Translations under genes and position numbers: made by a program
From: Sphingomonadales bacterium 39-57-19
Lineage (GTDB): Bacteria; Pseudomonadota; Alphaproteobacteria; Sphingomonadales; Sphingomonadaceae
Direction: 5' to 3'
DNA: 64,000 nucleotides
Assembly (NCBI GenBank): GCA_002282385.1
Contig: NCJG01000006.1
Span: 62,001-126,000, forward strand
The notes under the pieces: generated by a model
What the model was told of the DNA's origin: nothing
Seen by the model: the letters and a program-made list of their open reading frames with translations, nothing else
The model's database searches: none
Shown: piece after piece, positions 37,358 through 46,872 of the stretch
Layout of the letters: every line of letters begins with the position of its first letter
Position numbering within the stretch: the first letter of the stretch is position 1

Positions 37358-37484
37358 ATATTCTCTCCCTGTTCGTTTGCGGTGCTTATCTGCTATCTCA
37401 CGGGTTGCAAAGCCCAGAAAAAGAAGTATAGCGCGCGGCTCACACAGACATGTGCGGTTGACTTAGGCTGATTCTGGCGATTGC

Positions 37485-37513
37485 TTGCCACGACCACCTC
37501 TTTCGCCTAGCAT
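37485..37513 (+). promoter_or_regulatory. Probable promoter of the rpmF-plsX operon
   Basis: TTGCCA (37485-37490) and TAGCAT (37508-37513) are separated by 17 bp and would start transcription near 37520, 35 nt before the rpmF ATG. This fits a housekeeping sigma promoter of moderate strength. Confidence 0.5.
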
Positions 37514-37554
37514 GCCCTAGAACTTATTGATTTTGAAATGGAACAGGTGCCGAG

Positions 37555-37731
37555 ATGGCTGTCCCCAAAAGAAAAACATCCCCTTCGAAGCGCGGCATGC
37601 GTCGCAGCCATGATTCGCTGACTGTTGCAGCGTATCAAGAATGCCCAAACTGCGGCGAACTGAAGCGTCCGCATCACCTGTGTGATGCTTGTGGCCATTA
37701 TAATGGTCGCGAAGTGGTGGCAGTCGCCTGA
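37555..37731 (+). CDS. rpmF: 50S ribosomal protein L32
   Basis: This 58-residue ribosomal protein is short and easily missed. It begins [20 protein letters not shown] and carries the zinc-ribbon cysteines Cys30, Cys33, Cys43 and Cys46 (CPNC and CDAC), so it is the zinc-binding (C+) form of L32. It lies 24 bp before plsX. The rpmF-plsX-fabH order is one of the most conserved in bacteria and ties ribosome synthesis to membrane lipid synthesis. Confidence 0.97.
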   Translation: MAVPKRKTSPSKRGMRRSHDSLTVAAYQECPNCGELKRPHHLCDACGHYNGREVVAVA

Positions 37732-37754
37732 TCCTTCCTAAAGGAGAATAATAG

Positions 37755-38780
37755 GTGTCCACGAAACCGCGTATCGCCATAGACGCGATGGGCGGTGACG
37801 AGGGCGTACCTGTTATGATTGCAGGTGCGGCGTTGGCGCGGCACCGGCATGAAAGTTTCAACTTTCTTTTGGTTGGGGATGAAGTCCGCATCAAAGCGGC
37901 GCTTGATAAGCATCCCAATCTGCGGGCTGCCTCTGAAATCCTTCACACCGACGATGTCGTAACGGCGGATGACAAGGTCAGCGCTGCTCTGCGCAAGGCC
38001 AAGACCAGCTCCATGGGCATGGCGATAAACGCCGTGAAAACCGGAGAAGCCAGCGCTGCAGTCAGCGCAGGCAATACCGGCGCGTTGATGGCCACCGCAA
38101 AACTCGCCTTACGGACCATGCCCGGGATCGACCGGCCAGCGCTTTCTGCGCTTTTACCGACGCTTGAAGATACCGACGTGGTGATGCTCGATTTGGGCGC
38201 AAACACCGAGTGCGAAGCGAAAAACCTGGTTCAGTTCGCGATCATGGGCGCGGCCTATTCCCGCATCATTTTCGGTTTTGACCGCCCGCGGGTGCGGCTT
38301 TTGAACATTGGCACAGAAGAAATGAAAGGCACCGATCAGCTGCGCGATGCTGCCTTGCATCTGCGCAATGCAACGGGCCTACACATGGATTTTCAGGGAT
38401 TTGTCGAGGCGGACAAAATCAACCGCGGCGAATGCGACGTTGTCGTGTGCGATGGCTTCACGGGAAATATCGCGCTGAAGTCTATTGAGGGTACGGCCCG
38501 TTTCGTGACAGATCTGCTGCGCCGCGCGTTTACAAGCTCGGTGCGGTCAAAATTCGGCTTTCTGGTGTCGCGTCCCGCGACTGAGTTGCTGCGCCATCAC
38601 CTTGATCCCAATAATCACAATGGCGCCGTCTTCATGGGGCTGAACGGTGTCGTGGTAAAAAGTCACGGTAGCGCCAACGTGAAGGGCGTGGCCAACGCAG
38701 TAGAAGTGGCCGCGCGGTTGGTGGAAGAAGACATTACGGCGCGCATCACCCAAGATCTGGCAAGGGTGCAGGCCGAATGA
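37755..38780 (+). CDS. plsX: Phosphate acyltransferase PlsX
   Basis: The 341-residue enzyme makes acyl-phosphate from acyl-ACP, the acyl donor for PlsY in phospholipid synthesis. Family hallmarks are the N-terminal [11 protein letters not shown], the [10 protein letters not shown] motif and [14 protein letters not shown]. It starts with GTG at 37755, eight bases after AAGGAG. Its stop overlaps the fabH start as ATGA. It acts at the cytoplasmic face of the membrane. Confidence 0.97.
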   Translation: MSTKPRIAIDAMGGDEGVPVMIAGAALARHRHESFNFLLVGDEVRIKAALDKHPNLRAASEILHTDDVVTADDKVSAALRKAKTSSMGMAINAVKTGEASAAVSAGNTGALMATAKLALRTMPGIDRPALSALLPTLEDTDVVMLDLGANTECEAKNLVQFAIMGAAYSRIIFGFDRPRVRLLNIGTEEMKGTDQLRDAALHLRNATGLHMDFQGFVEADKINRGECDVVVCDGFTGNIALKSIEGTARFVTDLLRRAFTSSVRSKFGFLVSRPATELLRHHLDPNNHNGAVFMGLNGVVVKSHGSANVKGVANAVEVAARLVEEDITARITQDLARVQAE

Positions 38781-39740
38781 CGGTTGCGACCCTTCATGCC
38801 GTTATCAAAGGCACAGGGTCCGCGCTTCCGCGCAACCGCGTTTCAAACGCCGAACTTGCTGCCAAAGTCGACACGACGGACGATCACCGAACGCACCGGT
38901 ATCAAATTTCGTCACATTGCCGAGCCCGATGAAACGACGTCCAGCCTTGCGATAGAGGCGTCGCGCAACGCGCTTGAGGCGGCGAATATGGCCGCGTCCG
39001 ACATCGATCTGATTATTTTGGCGACCGCCACTCCGGACCAGACGTTCCCTGCGTCGGCCACCATCGTACAGCACGCGCTCGGCTGCAACGGCGGCGTGGC
39101 TTTTGATGTCGCTGCGGTATGTTCGGGGTTCCTGTACGCATTCTCTGTGGCGGAAAGCATGATCCGCGCAGGATCGGCGCGTAACGCATTGGTCATTGGC
39201 GCAGAAACCTTCAGCCGCATCTTGGACTGGGAAGACCGCACAACCTGTGTGCTTTTTGGTGATGGTGCCGGCGCAGTCGTCCTGTCGGGCGAAGTTGGAA
39301 CCCGGGGTGCCTTGGCCACCAAGCTGCATGCCGACGGCCAGCATAATGAATTATTATATGTCGACGGCGGTCCATCGACCACGGGAACGGTTGGTAAGTT
39401 GCGCATGAAGGGCCGCGAAGTGTTTCGCCACGCGGTCACCAACCTGACCAGCGTATTGTACGAAGTTCTTGAGGAAGCAAATCTTACCGCTGCGGATGTC
39501 GATTGGGTGGTCCCACATCAGGCAAATGCCCGGATTATTGAAGCGACGGCCAAGAAACTTGGGCTCGACGCGGACAAAGTTGTTCTGACGGTCGACCAGC
39601 ATGCAAATACCTCGGCAGCTTCCGTTCCGCTTGCCCTTGATGTCGCCGTGCGGGACGGTCGGATTAAGGCCGGGGATGTCGTTGTGATCGAGGCAATGGG
39701 CGGTGGTTTTACATGGGGCGCTTCCGTCGTTCGAATGTAA
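38777..39740 (+). pseudogene. fabH: 3-oxoacyl-ACP synthase III, frameshifted by an apparent 5-nt deletion
   Basis: FabH starts fatty-acid elongation by condensing acetyl-CoA with malonyl-ACP. The natural start is the ATG at 38777, overlapping the plsX stop. From there the frame reads a good FabH N-terminus ([19 protein letters not shown], then KVDTTD) up to Asp35 at 38879-38881. It then turns to nonsense and stops at 38930-38932. The rest of the protein continues from 38883 in another frame as [15 protein letters not shown] and runs to the end. The expected Glu-Trp of the conserved TTDEWITERTGI motif would need six bases where only one is present, so five bases are missing. Downstream Cys (AAVCSGF), His (VPHQANA) and Asn (HANTSA) are intact. 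Either the gene is recently broken or the sequence has an error. Confidence 0.85.
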
Positions 39741-39768
39741 CCGTTTTCCAAAGATCGCCGTTTTACAA

Positions 39769-39797
39769 TTGAAAATTCTCCTGTATGTTGTTGCAAT
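39769..39797 (+). promoter_or_regulatory. Possible internal promoter before ihfA
   Basis: TTGAAA (39769-39774) and TGCAAT (39792-39797) with a 17-bp spacer would start an RNA about 25 nt before the ihfA ATG. It would let ihfA be expressed apart from fabH. Confidence 0.35.
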
Positions 39798-39827
39798 TAA
39801 GGGTGGTTGGACATCCGGAGACCGTAA

Positions 39828-40139
39828 ATGGCAGACACAGGAACTTTAACGCGCGCCGATCTGGCGGAAATTCTCAATCGTCAAATCGGTTTGTCGCGCG
39901 CTGACGCGGCAACGATGATTGAGTCTATTCTGGATCATATGACGACGGCTGTGCTTGACATGACGACGGCTGTGCTTGACGGCGAAAATGTAAAAATATC
40001 CGGTTTTGGCACCTTTGTTTTGCGTGACAAAGGCCAGCGGGTAGGGCGTAATCCCAAAACGGGTGTGGAAGTGCCCATAACGCCGCGTCGGGTCCTGACA
40101 TTTCGGGCCAGCCAAGGCATGCGTCAAAAGGTCAAATAA
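39828..40139 (+). CDS. ihfA: Integration host factor alpha subunit, with an internal 7-residue duplication
   Basis: The 103-residue DNA-bending protein pairs with IhfB and bends DNA at promoters and recombination sites. [21 protein letters not shown] forms helices 1-2, [13 protein letters not shown] the first strands, and [12 protein letters not shown] the DNA-intercalating arm with its Pro. Here MTTAVLD occurs twice in a row at the end of helix 2, encoded by an exact 21-bp tandem repeat. Without it the protein would be 96 residues, close to the family norm. Because seven residues are nearly two helical turns, the reading frame and perhaps the helix face are kept. Its effect on dimerisation is unknown. 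Confidence 0.93.
   Translation: MADTGTLTRADLAEILNRQIGLSRADAATMIESILDHMTTAVLDMTTAVLDGENVKISGFGTFVLRDKGQRVGRNPKTGVEVPITPRRVLTFRASQGMRQKVK
39939..39980 (+). repeat. Exact 21-bp tandem duplication inside ihfA
   Basis: Two identical 21-bp units, 39939-39959 and 39960-39980, each encode MTTAVLD. The copies show no difference, which points to a recent slippage event or an assembly artefact. Confidence 0.95.
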
Positions 40140-40145
40140 CCCATC

Positions 40146-40505
40146 ATGGTTGAAAAATCGGCGGACGCATTTCGAACCATTGGCGAAATGGCGCAGATTT
40201 TGGGCGTTCGGACGCATATTTTGCGTTATTGGGAAGAGCAATTCCCAATGCTTAAACCCCTGACCCGCGCGGGTGGACGCCGTCTATATCGACCCGATGA
40301 CGTGGCCTTGCTGCACACTATCCACCGGTTGCTCTATAGCGAGGGATATACGGTTAAAGGCGCCAGACGCTTTTTGGAAACAGGTGACGTTCCTGCCCCA
40401 GCGCCCGTTGCTGCATCAGCCCCCGTTGCCACTGGCCCACAGTTTGATCTTTCCGCGCTGCGTGCCATTCGCGATAGGCTCGCATCCGCGCTCGCTGCGG
40501 CGTAA
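40146..40505 (+). CDS. MerR-family transcriptional regulator
   Basis: The 119-residue protein has the MerR winged helix at residues 9-75: [24 protein letters not shown], then [18 protein letters not shown]. The usual effector-binding or long dimerisation helix is replaced by an Ala/Pro linker and a short C-terminal helix. No metal-binding cysteines are seen. It follows ihfA by 6 bp, an arrangement conserved in alphaproteobacteria where a stand-alone MerR regulator ends the plsX-fabH-ihfA operon. The target is unknown. Confidence 0.9.
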   Translation: MVEKSADAFRTIGEMAQILGVRTHILRYWEEQFPMLKPLTRAGGRRLYRPDDVALLHTIHRLLYSEGYTVKGARRFLETGDVPAPAPVAASAPVATGPQFDLSALRAIRDRLASALAAA

Positions 40506-40507
40506 GT

Positions 40508-41029
40508 TCAAATAAGCGGCCGCGCGTAGACCATATCGCGAAACGGGACATCCCCGACCATGAAGACGGTATTTCCAATCGCGGCAAAACCGGCGCGCTC
40601 ATAAAAAGCGACCGCTTTTTCGTTGTTTTCGTAAACCGCCAGCAGCATGCGTTTCGCACCGCGCTCGGCCGCGATGGCAAAGGCTTGCTCAAGCAATTGT
40701 CTGCCGTTGCCGCCACCTTGCCAGGGCCCCAGCAAATAAATGCGCTTTAACTCAATATCCCCATCCTGTTGCAGGTCAGGGTGCGATGGCGGGGTTACCA
40801 TGGCGTAGCCAACAGGCGCGCCGAGCGGTGTCTCACCCATCACGATATCGACACCGGGCTGTGCCAAGGCATTGGCATAATATTCCGGGCTGTGTTCGGT
40901 CCGCAAATGCGCGACAAGTGGTTGGCCGGGATGGTCAAAGGCAAAGGTCGCAAGGAATGTTGCGGATCCAAGAAGCGCCAGCGCATCCGCGTCATGCGCG
41001 CCTGCTTTACGCCAAATTACGGGAGTCAT
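40508..41029 (-). CDS. GNAT-family N-acetyltransferase
   Basis: The 173-residue protein has the GNAT fold. Motif A, the acetyl-CoA loop, is LGPWQGGGNGRQLLEQA, preceded by the strand ELKRIYLL. Motif B is LLAVYENNEKAVAFYERAGF. The acceptor substrate is not predictable. Its start overlaps the sixA stop as ATGA and its stop lies 2 bp from the end of the convergent merR gene. It is the last gene of a helicase-sixA-GNAT operon. Confidence 0.85.
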   Translation of the reverse strand: MTPVIWRKAGAHDADALALLGSATFLATFAFDHPGQPLVAHLRTEHSPEYYANALAQPGVDIVMGETPLGAPVGYAMVTPPSHPDLQQDGDIELKRIYLLGPWQGGGNGRQLLEQAFAIAAERGAKRMLLAVYENNEKAVAFYERAGFAAIGNTVFMVGDVPFRDMVYARPLI

Positions 41030-41571
41030 TCGTCTTGCGGCCCAAGATCGGGATCAAGATCGCGCGGTCGGATGAAATGGGTCAGATGCCCACACGACCG
41101 CTCAACGTCCGCCCAATGGTCGATGTTCAGTTCCATACGCGCAATGGCGGCGGTGGGATATTTTTCCCAAACCAGGTCGCGCAATGGCGACGTGCCGTCA
41201 TCGGGGCAAATATCGAAAACCAGATCTTCCATGCCCGGATTATGTCCGACCATCAAAAGGTTCTTATGTTCGTCCGCCTGGTCGCGCAGCACGTCCATCA
41301 ACGTGGCTGACGATGCCAGATATATCCGGCGGTCCCAATGCGGGTCCATGCGTCCGCCAGTACCCTTCACAAACTGGTCAATCGTATCGATCACGCGCAC
41401 AGCAGGGCTTGCAACGACATGGTCGAAAACGAGACCGTTGCGCTTCACCCATGTGCCCATGGTAATGGCAGCTTTCTCGCCGCGCTTATTCAACGGGCGG
41501 TCAAAGTCCCGCGGCACCGAGTCATCCCAGCTCGATTTTGCATGACGGAATAATGTGAGCGTGAACGTCAA
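41026..41571 (-). CDS. sixA: SixA-type histidine phosphatase
   Basis: The 181-residue enzyme belongs to the histidine phosphatase superfamily. The catalytic motif is LFRHAKSSW at the N-terminus, with the arginine and nucleophilic histidine, and the second histidine lies in LMVGHNPGMEDL. SixA removes phosphate from histidine phosphotransfer proteins and, in E. coli, from the nitrogen PTS. The presence of ptsP 15 kb away is suggestive only. Starts and stops overlap by 4 bp with both neighbours. Confidence 0.88.
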   Translation of the reverse strand: MTFTLTLFRHAKSSWDDSVPRDFDRPLNKRGEKAAITMGTWVKRNGLVFDHVVASPAVRVIDTIDQFVKGTGGRMDPHWDRRIYLASSATLMDVLRDQADEHKNLLMVGHNPGMEDLVFDICPDDGTSPLRDLVWEKYPTAAIARMELNIDHWADVERSCGHLTHFIRPRDLDPDLGPQDE

Positions 41572-44303
41572 ATCGGGTTGCTTTCATCGAGACTGATTTT
41601 GACGTCCTGCCGCAATTTTTCATCCGGCGAAAGGCCTGTTTTCACAGAAGCGACCGCCTCAGCCAACGTCACCCTTCGCACAGGCGTTCCCGGCGGAAAA
41701 GCCGTCAGCAGCCGGCTGGGCACGGCGGATGAGAGCAGAACAAAATGCCCCTTGTCGTCTGCGCTGCGGATCAGGCGTCCAAATGCCTGCGCCATCTTTG
41801 CGCGAATGATGCGATCATCAAAATCAATGCCGCCATTTTTGAGGCGGCGGGCGCGGTGCAATATGTCCGGACGCGGCCATGGTATTTGTTCCATGATGAC
41901 AAGGCGCAGCGAATGCCCCGGCACATCTACGCCGTCGCGCAGGGCATCTGTACCCAGCAGGCTGGCGTGCGGATCATCCCGGAAAATGTCGACTAAGGTT
42001 CCGGTGTCAATCGGGTCGACATGTTGGGCATACAGCGGCAGGCCATCACGCGCCAAACGGTCGGCGATGCGGGCATAGGTTGATCGCAAGCGCCTGATTG
42101 CCGTGAACAGGCCAAGGACACCGCCGCCCGATGCCGTAATCAGCGCGGCATAGGCCCCCGCCAACGCCGCAGCATCGCCCTTTTTGATATCCGTGACGAT
42201 CAGGACCTCTGCCTGCGCCGTATAGTCAAAGGGGCTGATCGCAGAAAAATGCGTGGCGGGCTTATCCAAATGCAGCGCGCCCGTGCGGGCCTCCGCATTT
42301 TTCCAGTCGCCACCGCTGCGCAAAGTTGCCGATGTGGCAAGAACACCGTGGCTTGGTTTCAGGACGATGTCTGCGACGGGTTTCATCGGGTCAAGCCAGC
42401 GCCGGTGCATGCCGATGTCCATTTCGCGACCTTCGAACCTGTCAATGGCGAGCCAATCGACAAATTCGGGGTCCACCGGGCCTACCGCGCGCGCCAGCAT
42501 GGATATCCATGCGCGGACCGTATCAATCCGCCAGCTCAAGCTCGCCATAGCGCCCTCAACGCGGGCTCTGGCGCTGCCGTCAAGCCAATCGGGGGGATCT
42601 GACACCATCGCCTCAAGCCGCTGTCCCAGCACTGTCAGGGGACGCGCCAGCGCCTCAAGCGCGACGGCTGCGTCTGCGGCGGCATCGACAACAGCGGCGT
42701 CGGGATCAGCCAATTCGGTTTCCAGACCATAGCCGCCTTCGGTGGCATTGGTTTCGTCGCGGGCAAACACCATCGCCCGAACCGCCGCCAAAAACCGTTC
42801 AATGGGTCCCGAGGGCGCACCCTCTGCCAACCGCGCCAGCCAACCATCGCCGGGCAATGCTTCTGCGGCCATTCGTGCCATCTCGATGGCAAGGCCACCT
42901 TCTTCGTCATAAGATGCGACATCGGCCAGGCGCGCCGACAAACCACGGCGTCGGCCGCGGGCTTTGCCTTCGGGGCCAATCACCCAGCGGCGCAGCTCGA
43001 TGGTTTCTTGGCCGGTGAGCGCTGCTGCAAACATTGAGTCCGCAGCATCGAACAAATGATGGCCCTCGTCGAAAATGATGCGGCTTGGGCGGTTGAGTTC
43101 ATCACGACCGCGTGCGGCATTGACCATCATCAGGGCATGGTTGGCGATGACTATTTCGGCCTGAACCGATGATCGGGACGCGCGTTCGATGAAGCATTTT
43201 TTGTAATGCGGACATCCAGCATAAATACACTCGCCGCGCCGGTCGGTGAGCGCTGTCGACCCGTTGCGCCGGAACAATGTCGGCAACCATCCGGGCAAAT
43301 CGCCGCCGATCATATCGCCGTCGTTCGAATAAGCGGCCCAGCGCGCCACGAGATGCGCAAGGATCGCCGCACGTCCGGCAAAACCCCCCTGCAATGCATC
43401 TTCAAGGTTCAGCAGGCACAGATAATTTTCGCGCCCCTTGCGGACAACTACCTTGGATTTGAAGGTGTCATAGTCCGGATAAATACGCTGTGCTTCGCGG
43501 ACCAATTGTCGTTGCAACGCCTTGGTAAAGGTTGAAATCCAAACGGTCCCGTCCGCTGCCGTCGCCCAAAGGCTGGCGGGGGCCAGATAACCAAGCGTCT
43601 TGCCAATTCCGGTCCCGGCCTCAGCCAGTAACATATTCGGTTCGCCTTTGCGCGCGCGGGGCGCAAAAATCTCGGCTGCGGCTTGCGCGAAATCGCGCTG
43701 TCCCTGTCGTGTTTCGGCTGACCCGCCGACAAGCGAGGCCAGCCGTTGCTGCACGGCTTCGGCACCAAGGGTGACAACGCGCGGCGGTGTGCGGGGCGGT
43801 GCTTCCTCCCACTCGGGCAGGCGGCTGAACAGCCAGCGTTCGGGCTTTTCCGGCTTTTTCAATCGCGCCAAAATCAGGTTGGACCACGGCCAACGCAGCC
43901 GCATCAACGCTTGCGCTGCGTCCCAAGCGCCCTCGCGTTCAGCCCAGTCTGGCGCATCAAGAACGGCAAGCAAAGTGCGCGCAGCCACCAGCAGAAATTG
44001 CGGGACCTCCTGATCCGTCGTCGGCGACGTAATGCCCAAAGCCTTCGCCATGCCCTTTGGTGTCGGAACCGCAAAACGGGCGGGATATACGAACGCGAAC
44101 AGTTCCAGCAGGTCGAGACCCGATAAATCCGGATAGCCAAGCCGCTGTGCAACCAATGGGGCATTCAGCATGACCATCGGCGTTTCCGCCGCACGGCCAG
44201 CCGCTTCGCCTTTCCCGACGGTTGTTACCTGACCATCGATGGAACCCACCCATATGCCGGCATGGCTTGCATGGAGCGCAGGAAAGGCTAGGGGAGTGTC
44301 CAT
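41568..44303 (-). CDS. DinG/XPD-like ATP-dependent DNA helicase with Fe-S cluster motif
   Basis: The 911-residue superfamily 2 helicase unwinds DNA, probably in repair or in resolving unusual structures. Walker A is EAGTGIGKT, and the DEAH box appears as FDEGHHLFD. Four cysteines expected to hold a 4Fe-4S cluster lie between them (one in NYLCLL, then CIYAGC and KKC). The C-terminal helicase motifs include LLGTDALRDGVDVPG and a QAFGRLIRS-type motif VI. The N-terminal 200 residues are an extra domain not present in E. coli DinG. I start at the ATG at 44303, since the 48 residues possible upstream overlap lysS and look non-coding. Confidence 0.9.
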   Translation of the reverse strand: MDTPLAFPALHASHAGIWVGSIDGQVTTVGKGEAAGRAAETPMVMLNAPLVAQRLGYPDLSGLDLLELFAFVYPARFAVPTPKGMAKALGITSPTTDQEVPQFLLVAARTLLAVLDAPDWAEREGAWDAAQALMRLRWPWSNLILARLKKPEKPERWLFSRLPEWEEAPPRTPPRVVTLGAEAVQQRLASLVGGSAETRQGQRDFAQAAAEIFAPRARKGEPNMLLAEAGTGIGKTLGYLAPASLWATAADGTVWISTFTKALQRQLVREAQRIYPDYDTFKSKVVVRKGRENYLCLLNLEDALQGGFAGRAAILAHLVARWAAYSNDGDMIGGDLPGWLPTLFRRNGSTALTDRRGECIYAGCPHYKKCFIERASRSSVQAEIVIANHALMMVNAARGRDELNRPSRIIFDEGHHLFDAADSMFAAALTGQETIELRRWVIGPEGKARGRRRGLSARLADVASYDEEGGLAIEMARMAAEALPGDGWLARLAEGAPSGPIERFLAAVRAMVFARDETNATEGGYGLETELADPDAAVVDAAADAAVALEALARPLTVLGQRLEAMVSDPPDWLDGSARARVEGAMASLSWRIDTVRAWISMLARAVGPVDPEFVDWLAIDRFEGREMDIGMHRRWLDPMKPVADIVLKPSHGVLATSATLRSGGDWKNAEARTGALHLDKPATHFSAISPFDYTAQAEVLIVTDIKKGDAAALAGAYAALITASGGGVLGLFTAIRRLRSTYARIADRLARDGLPLYAQHVDPIDTGTLVDIFRDDPHASLLGTDALRDGVDVPGHSLRLVIMEQIPWPRPDILHRARRLKNGGIDFDDRIIRAKMAQAFGRLIRSADDKGHFVLLSSAVPSRLLTAFPPGTPVRRVTLAEAVASVKTGLSPDEKLRQDVKISLDESNPI

Positions 44304-44341
44304 AACATCTGATAGTCGTATTTGGAACGAAAGAGCAACAC

Positions 44342-45907
44342 GTGACTGACCTTCGCGATATAGCAATGGCATCGAAAGCCTGGCCTTTTGAAGAGGCGCG
44401 ACGTTTGTTGAAACGTTATCCAAACGGCAAAGCGGATGGTGCGGCAATCATCTTTGAATGTGGCTATGGCCCATCGGGGCTTCCGCATATCGGCACGTTC
44501 AATGAAGTCCTGCGCACGACAATGGTGCGCAACGCCTTTGCAACCCTATCCGATGCACCGACACGGCTGATCGAATTTTCGGACGATATGGACGGTCTGC
44601 GCAAGGTTCCGGACAATGTCCCAAACCAAGCCATGCTGACCGAGCATCTTGGCAAGCCGCTGTCGCGCATTCCCGATCCATTCGAAAAGTTCGAAAGCTT
44701 CGCTGCGCATAACAATGCGATGCTGCGCGATTTCCTCGACCAGTTCGGCTTTGACTATGAATTTATCTCATCATCGTCGCAATATGAAAGCGGGGCGTTT
44801 GACGCGGCACTGAAAAACGTGCTGCGCAATTATCAGGGCATCATGGACATCATGCTGCCGACCTTGCGCAAAGAACGCGCCGCCACCTATTCGCCGATTC
44901 TGCCGATTAGCGAAAAGACCGGCATTGTCCTTCAGGTGCCGGTGGAAGTCGTCGATGCCGAAGCTGGCCTTATACGATTTGACGATGGCGGCGACCTTGT
45001 CACGCAGTCGATCCTTGGCGGCAAGGCGAAGCTGCAGTGGAAGGTCGATTGGGCCATGCGTTGGGTCGCAATTGGCGTCGATTACGAAATGTACGGGAAA
45101 GATTTGACCGACAGCGGCGTGCAATCCGGAAAGATTGCGCGTGTCCTTGGCGGGCGTCCACCCGAAAGCCTGATTTACGAAATGTTCCTCGACGAAAAAG
45201 GCGAGAAGATTTCGAAGTCAAAGGGCAATGGCCTCGCGCTTGAGGATTGGCTGAAATACGGGACGGAAAATAGCGTCGCATTTTACGCCTTCCGGGAACC
45301 AAAGAGTGCAAAGCAACTCCATTTGGGTGTGGTGCCGAAAGCGGTGGACGAATATTTCCAGTTCCGCGCACAATGGCATGACCAACCCTTGGAAAAGCGG
45401 CTGGGCAACCCGGTCCACCATATCCACAATGGACAGGTGCCAAGCGGCCAGCCGCCGGTCACATTCGGACTGTTGTTAAATCTCGTGGGCGTCATGGGCG
45501 CGGGCGCGACCGAGGAGCAGGTCTGGGCCTATCTTGGCAATTATGCCGACAATGTGTCGCCGGAAAATGCGCCTGAACTGGCGGAGCTTATTCCCATCGC
45601 GCTTGCGTATAATCGCGACTTTGTTGCGCCGACCTTGCAAAAGCGAAAGCCCGAGGGCGTTGAGGTTGCGGCGTTGCAAACGCTTGATGCGCGTTTGGCC
45701 GAACTGCCTGCGGACGCGACCGCCGAGGACATACAAAATATCGTGTATGAAATCGGCAAAGAAGGCGGTTTCGAAAATCTGCGTGATTGGTTCAAGGCGC
45801 TGTATGAAACGCTGTTGGGCTCAAGCGCTGGTCCGCGCATGGGCAGCTTCATCGCGCTGTACGGGATTGCGAACAGCCGTCAGTTGATTGCGGAAGCGCT
45901 TGCATGA
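44342..45907 (+). CDS. lysS: Lysyl-tRNA synthetase, class I
   Basis: The 521-residue enzyme charges tRNA-Lys. It is the class I (archaeal-type, LysK) form found in most alphaproteobacteria: the HIGH box is PHIGTF and the KMSKS box is KISKSKGN, with no class II motifs. The C-terminal region has the helical anticodon-binding cage fold. It is divergent from the helicase gene over 38 bp. Its stop overlaps the corA start by 4 bp. Confidence 0.96.
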   Translation: MTDLRDIAMASKAWPFEEARRLLKRYPNGKADGAAIIFECGYGPSGLPHIGTFNEVLRTTMVRNAFATLSDAPTRLIEFSDDMDGLRKVPDNVPNQAMLTEHLGKPLSRIPDPFEKFESFAAHNNAMLRDFLDQFGFDYEFISSSSQYESGAFDAALKNVLRNYQGIMDIMLPTLRKERAATYSPILPISEKTGIVLQVPVEVVDAEAGLIRFDDGGDLVTQSILGGKAKLQWKVDWAMRWVAIGVDYEMYGKDLTDSGVQSGKIARVLGGRPPESLIYEMFLDEKGEKISKSKGNGLALEDWLKYGTENSVAFYAFREPKSAKQLHLGVVPKAVDEYFQFRAQWHDQPLEKRLGNPVHHIHNGQVPSGQPPVTFGLLLNLVGVMGAGATEEQVWAYLGNYADNVSPENAPELAELIPIALAYNRDFVAPTLQKRKPEGVEVAALQTLDARLAELPADATAEDIQNIVYEIGKEGGFENLRDWFKALYETLLGSSAGPRMGSFIALYGIANSRQLIAEALA

Positions 45908-46872
45908 CCACGGTTGCGGCCCGCCTCTACCATGATGGCAAGGTCGCGCAGGAAATCGACCTTAGCAAACCAATTCCGCATATCACCCAGCCAAAAGATT
46001 TCATCTGGATTGGGTTGCATGAACCCGACGATGGCGCGCTTAAGCGCGTTCAGGACCATTTTGGCCTGCATCCGCTTGCTGTGGAAGACGCGCTTGATCC
46101 CAAGCATTTGCCCAAGGTTGACGTTTATGGCGATCACCTGTTTCTGGTGATCCGCACGCCCAAGCTGGAGGGCGATCGCATTGTTTATGGCAACACGGCC
46201 ATTTTCATGGGGCGGCAATTCATCATCACCGTGCGCCATGGTTCGGAACGTTCGCACAGCCCCATTCGGGACCAGCTTGAAGCGACGCCATGGCTGCTGA
46301 AGCAAGGCGCAGATTATGTGCTGCACGCGATCCTTGATTTCATCGTCGATGGCTATGGTGACCTGGTCGATATCATGGAAGAAAAAGTGCTCGTCATGGA
46401 AGAGCGCGCAATCGACAACTTCCTGAGCTCGGCGGAGACCAGTCGCATCTTCATGCTCCGGCGCGAACTGTTCCGGCTGCAACGGATATTGGGCCCGACC
46501 GAGGATTTGACGAGCCGCTTTATCAACCTTGAGCTGCCGCAGATTGATGAGAACATTTATCCCTATATGCGCGACTTGCTCGACCATGTGCGCCGTATTG
46601 TCTACCGCGTTGAAGGGTTGCGCGACACGCTCACGTCCGTGATTGAAACGAGCGGATTGCTGGAGCAACAAAGGCAGGGGGCGATTACCCGCCAATTGGC
46701 CGCATGGGCCGCCATATTGGCCGTCCCGACCGCGATTGCAGGCATTTACGGCATGAATTTCGAACATATGCCGGAGCTTGAGTGGAAATATGGATATTTC
46801 CTGATCGTTGGGGTGATGGTGACCATTTGTGTCACCCTGTTCATCCGGTTTAAGCGGGCTGGGTGGCTCTAG
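45904..46872 (+). CDS. corA: CorA-type magnesium/cobalt transporter
   Basis: The 322-residue protein is a pentameric magnesium channel. It has a large cytoplasmic N-terminal funnel, a long stalk helix and two C-terminal membrane helices. The signature GMN lies in IYGMNFEHMPEL at the loop between the helices, followed by a basic C-terminal tail (RFKRAGWL). It is translationally coupled to lysS by ATGA. The 3' end overlaps the convergent desaturase gene by 23 bp. Confidence 0.95.
   Translation: MTTVAARLYHDGKVAQEIDLSKPIPHITQPKDFIWIGLHEPDDGALKRVQDHFGLHPLAVEDALDPKHLPKVDVYGDHLFLVIRTPKLEGDRIVYGNTAIFMGRQFIITVRHGSERSHSPIRDQLEATPWLLKQGADYVLHAILDFIVDGYGDLVDIMEEKVLVMEERAIDNFLSSAETSRIFMLRRELFRLQRILGPTEDLTSRFINLELPQIDENIYPYMRDLLDHVRRIVYRVEGLRDTLTSVIETSGLLEQQRQGAITRQLAAWAAILAVPTAIAGIYGMNFEHMPELEWKYGYFLIVGVMVTICVTLFIRFKRAGWL

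Noticed and set aside
38777..39740. Programmed ribosomal frameshift in fabH
   Set aside because: No slippery sequence, stop codon or stimulatory hairpin is seen at the junction, and two conserved residues would still be missing.
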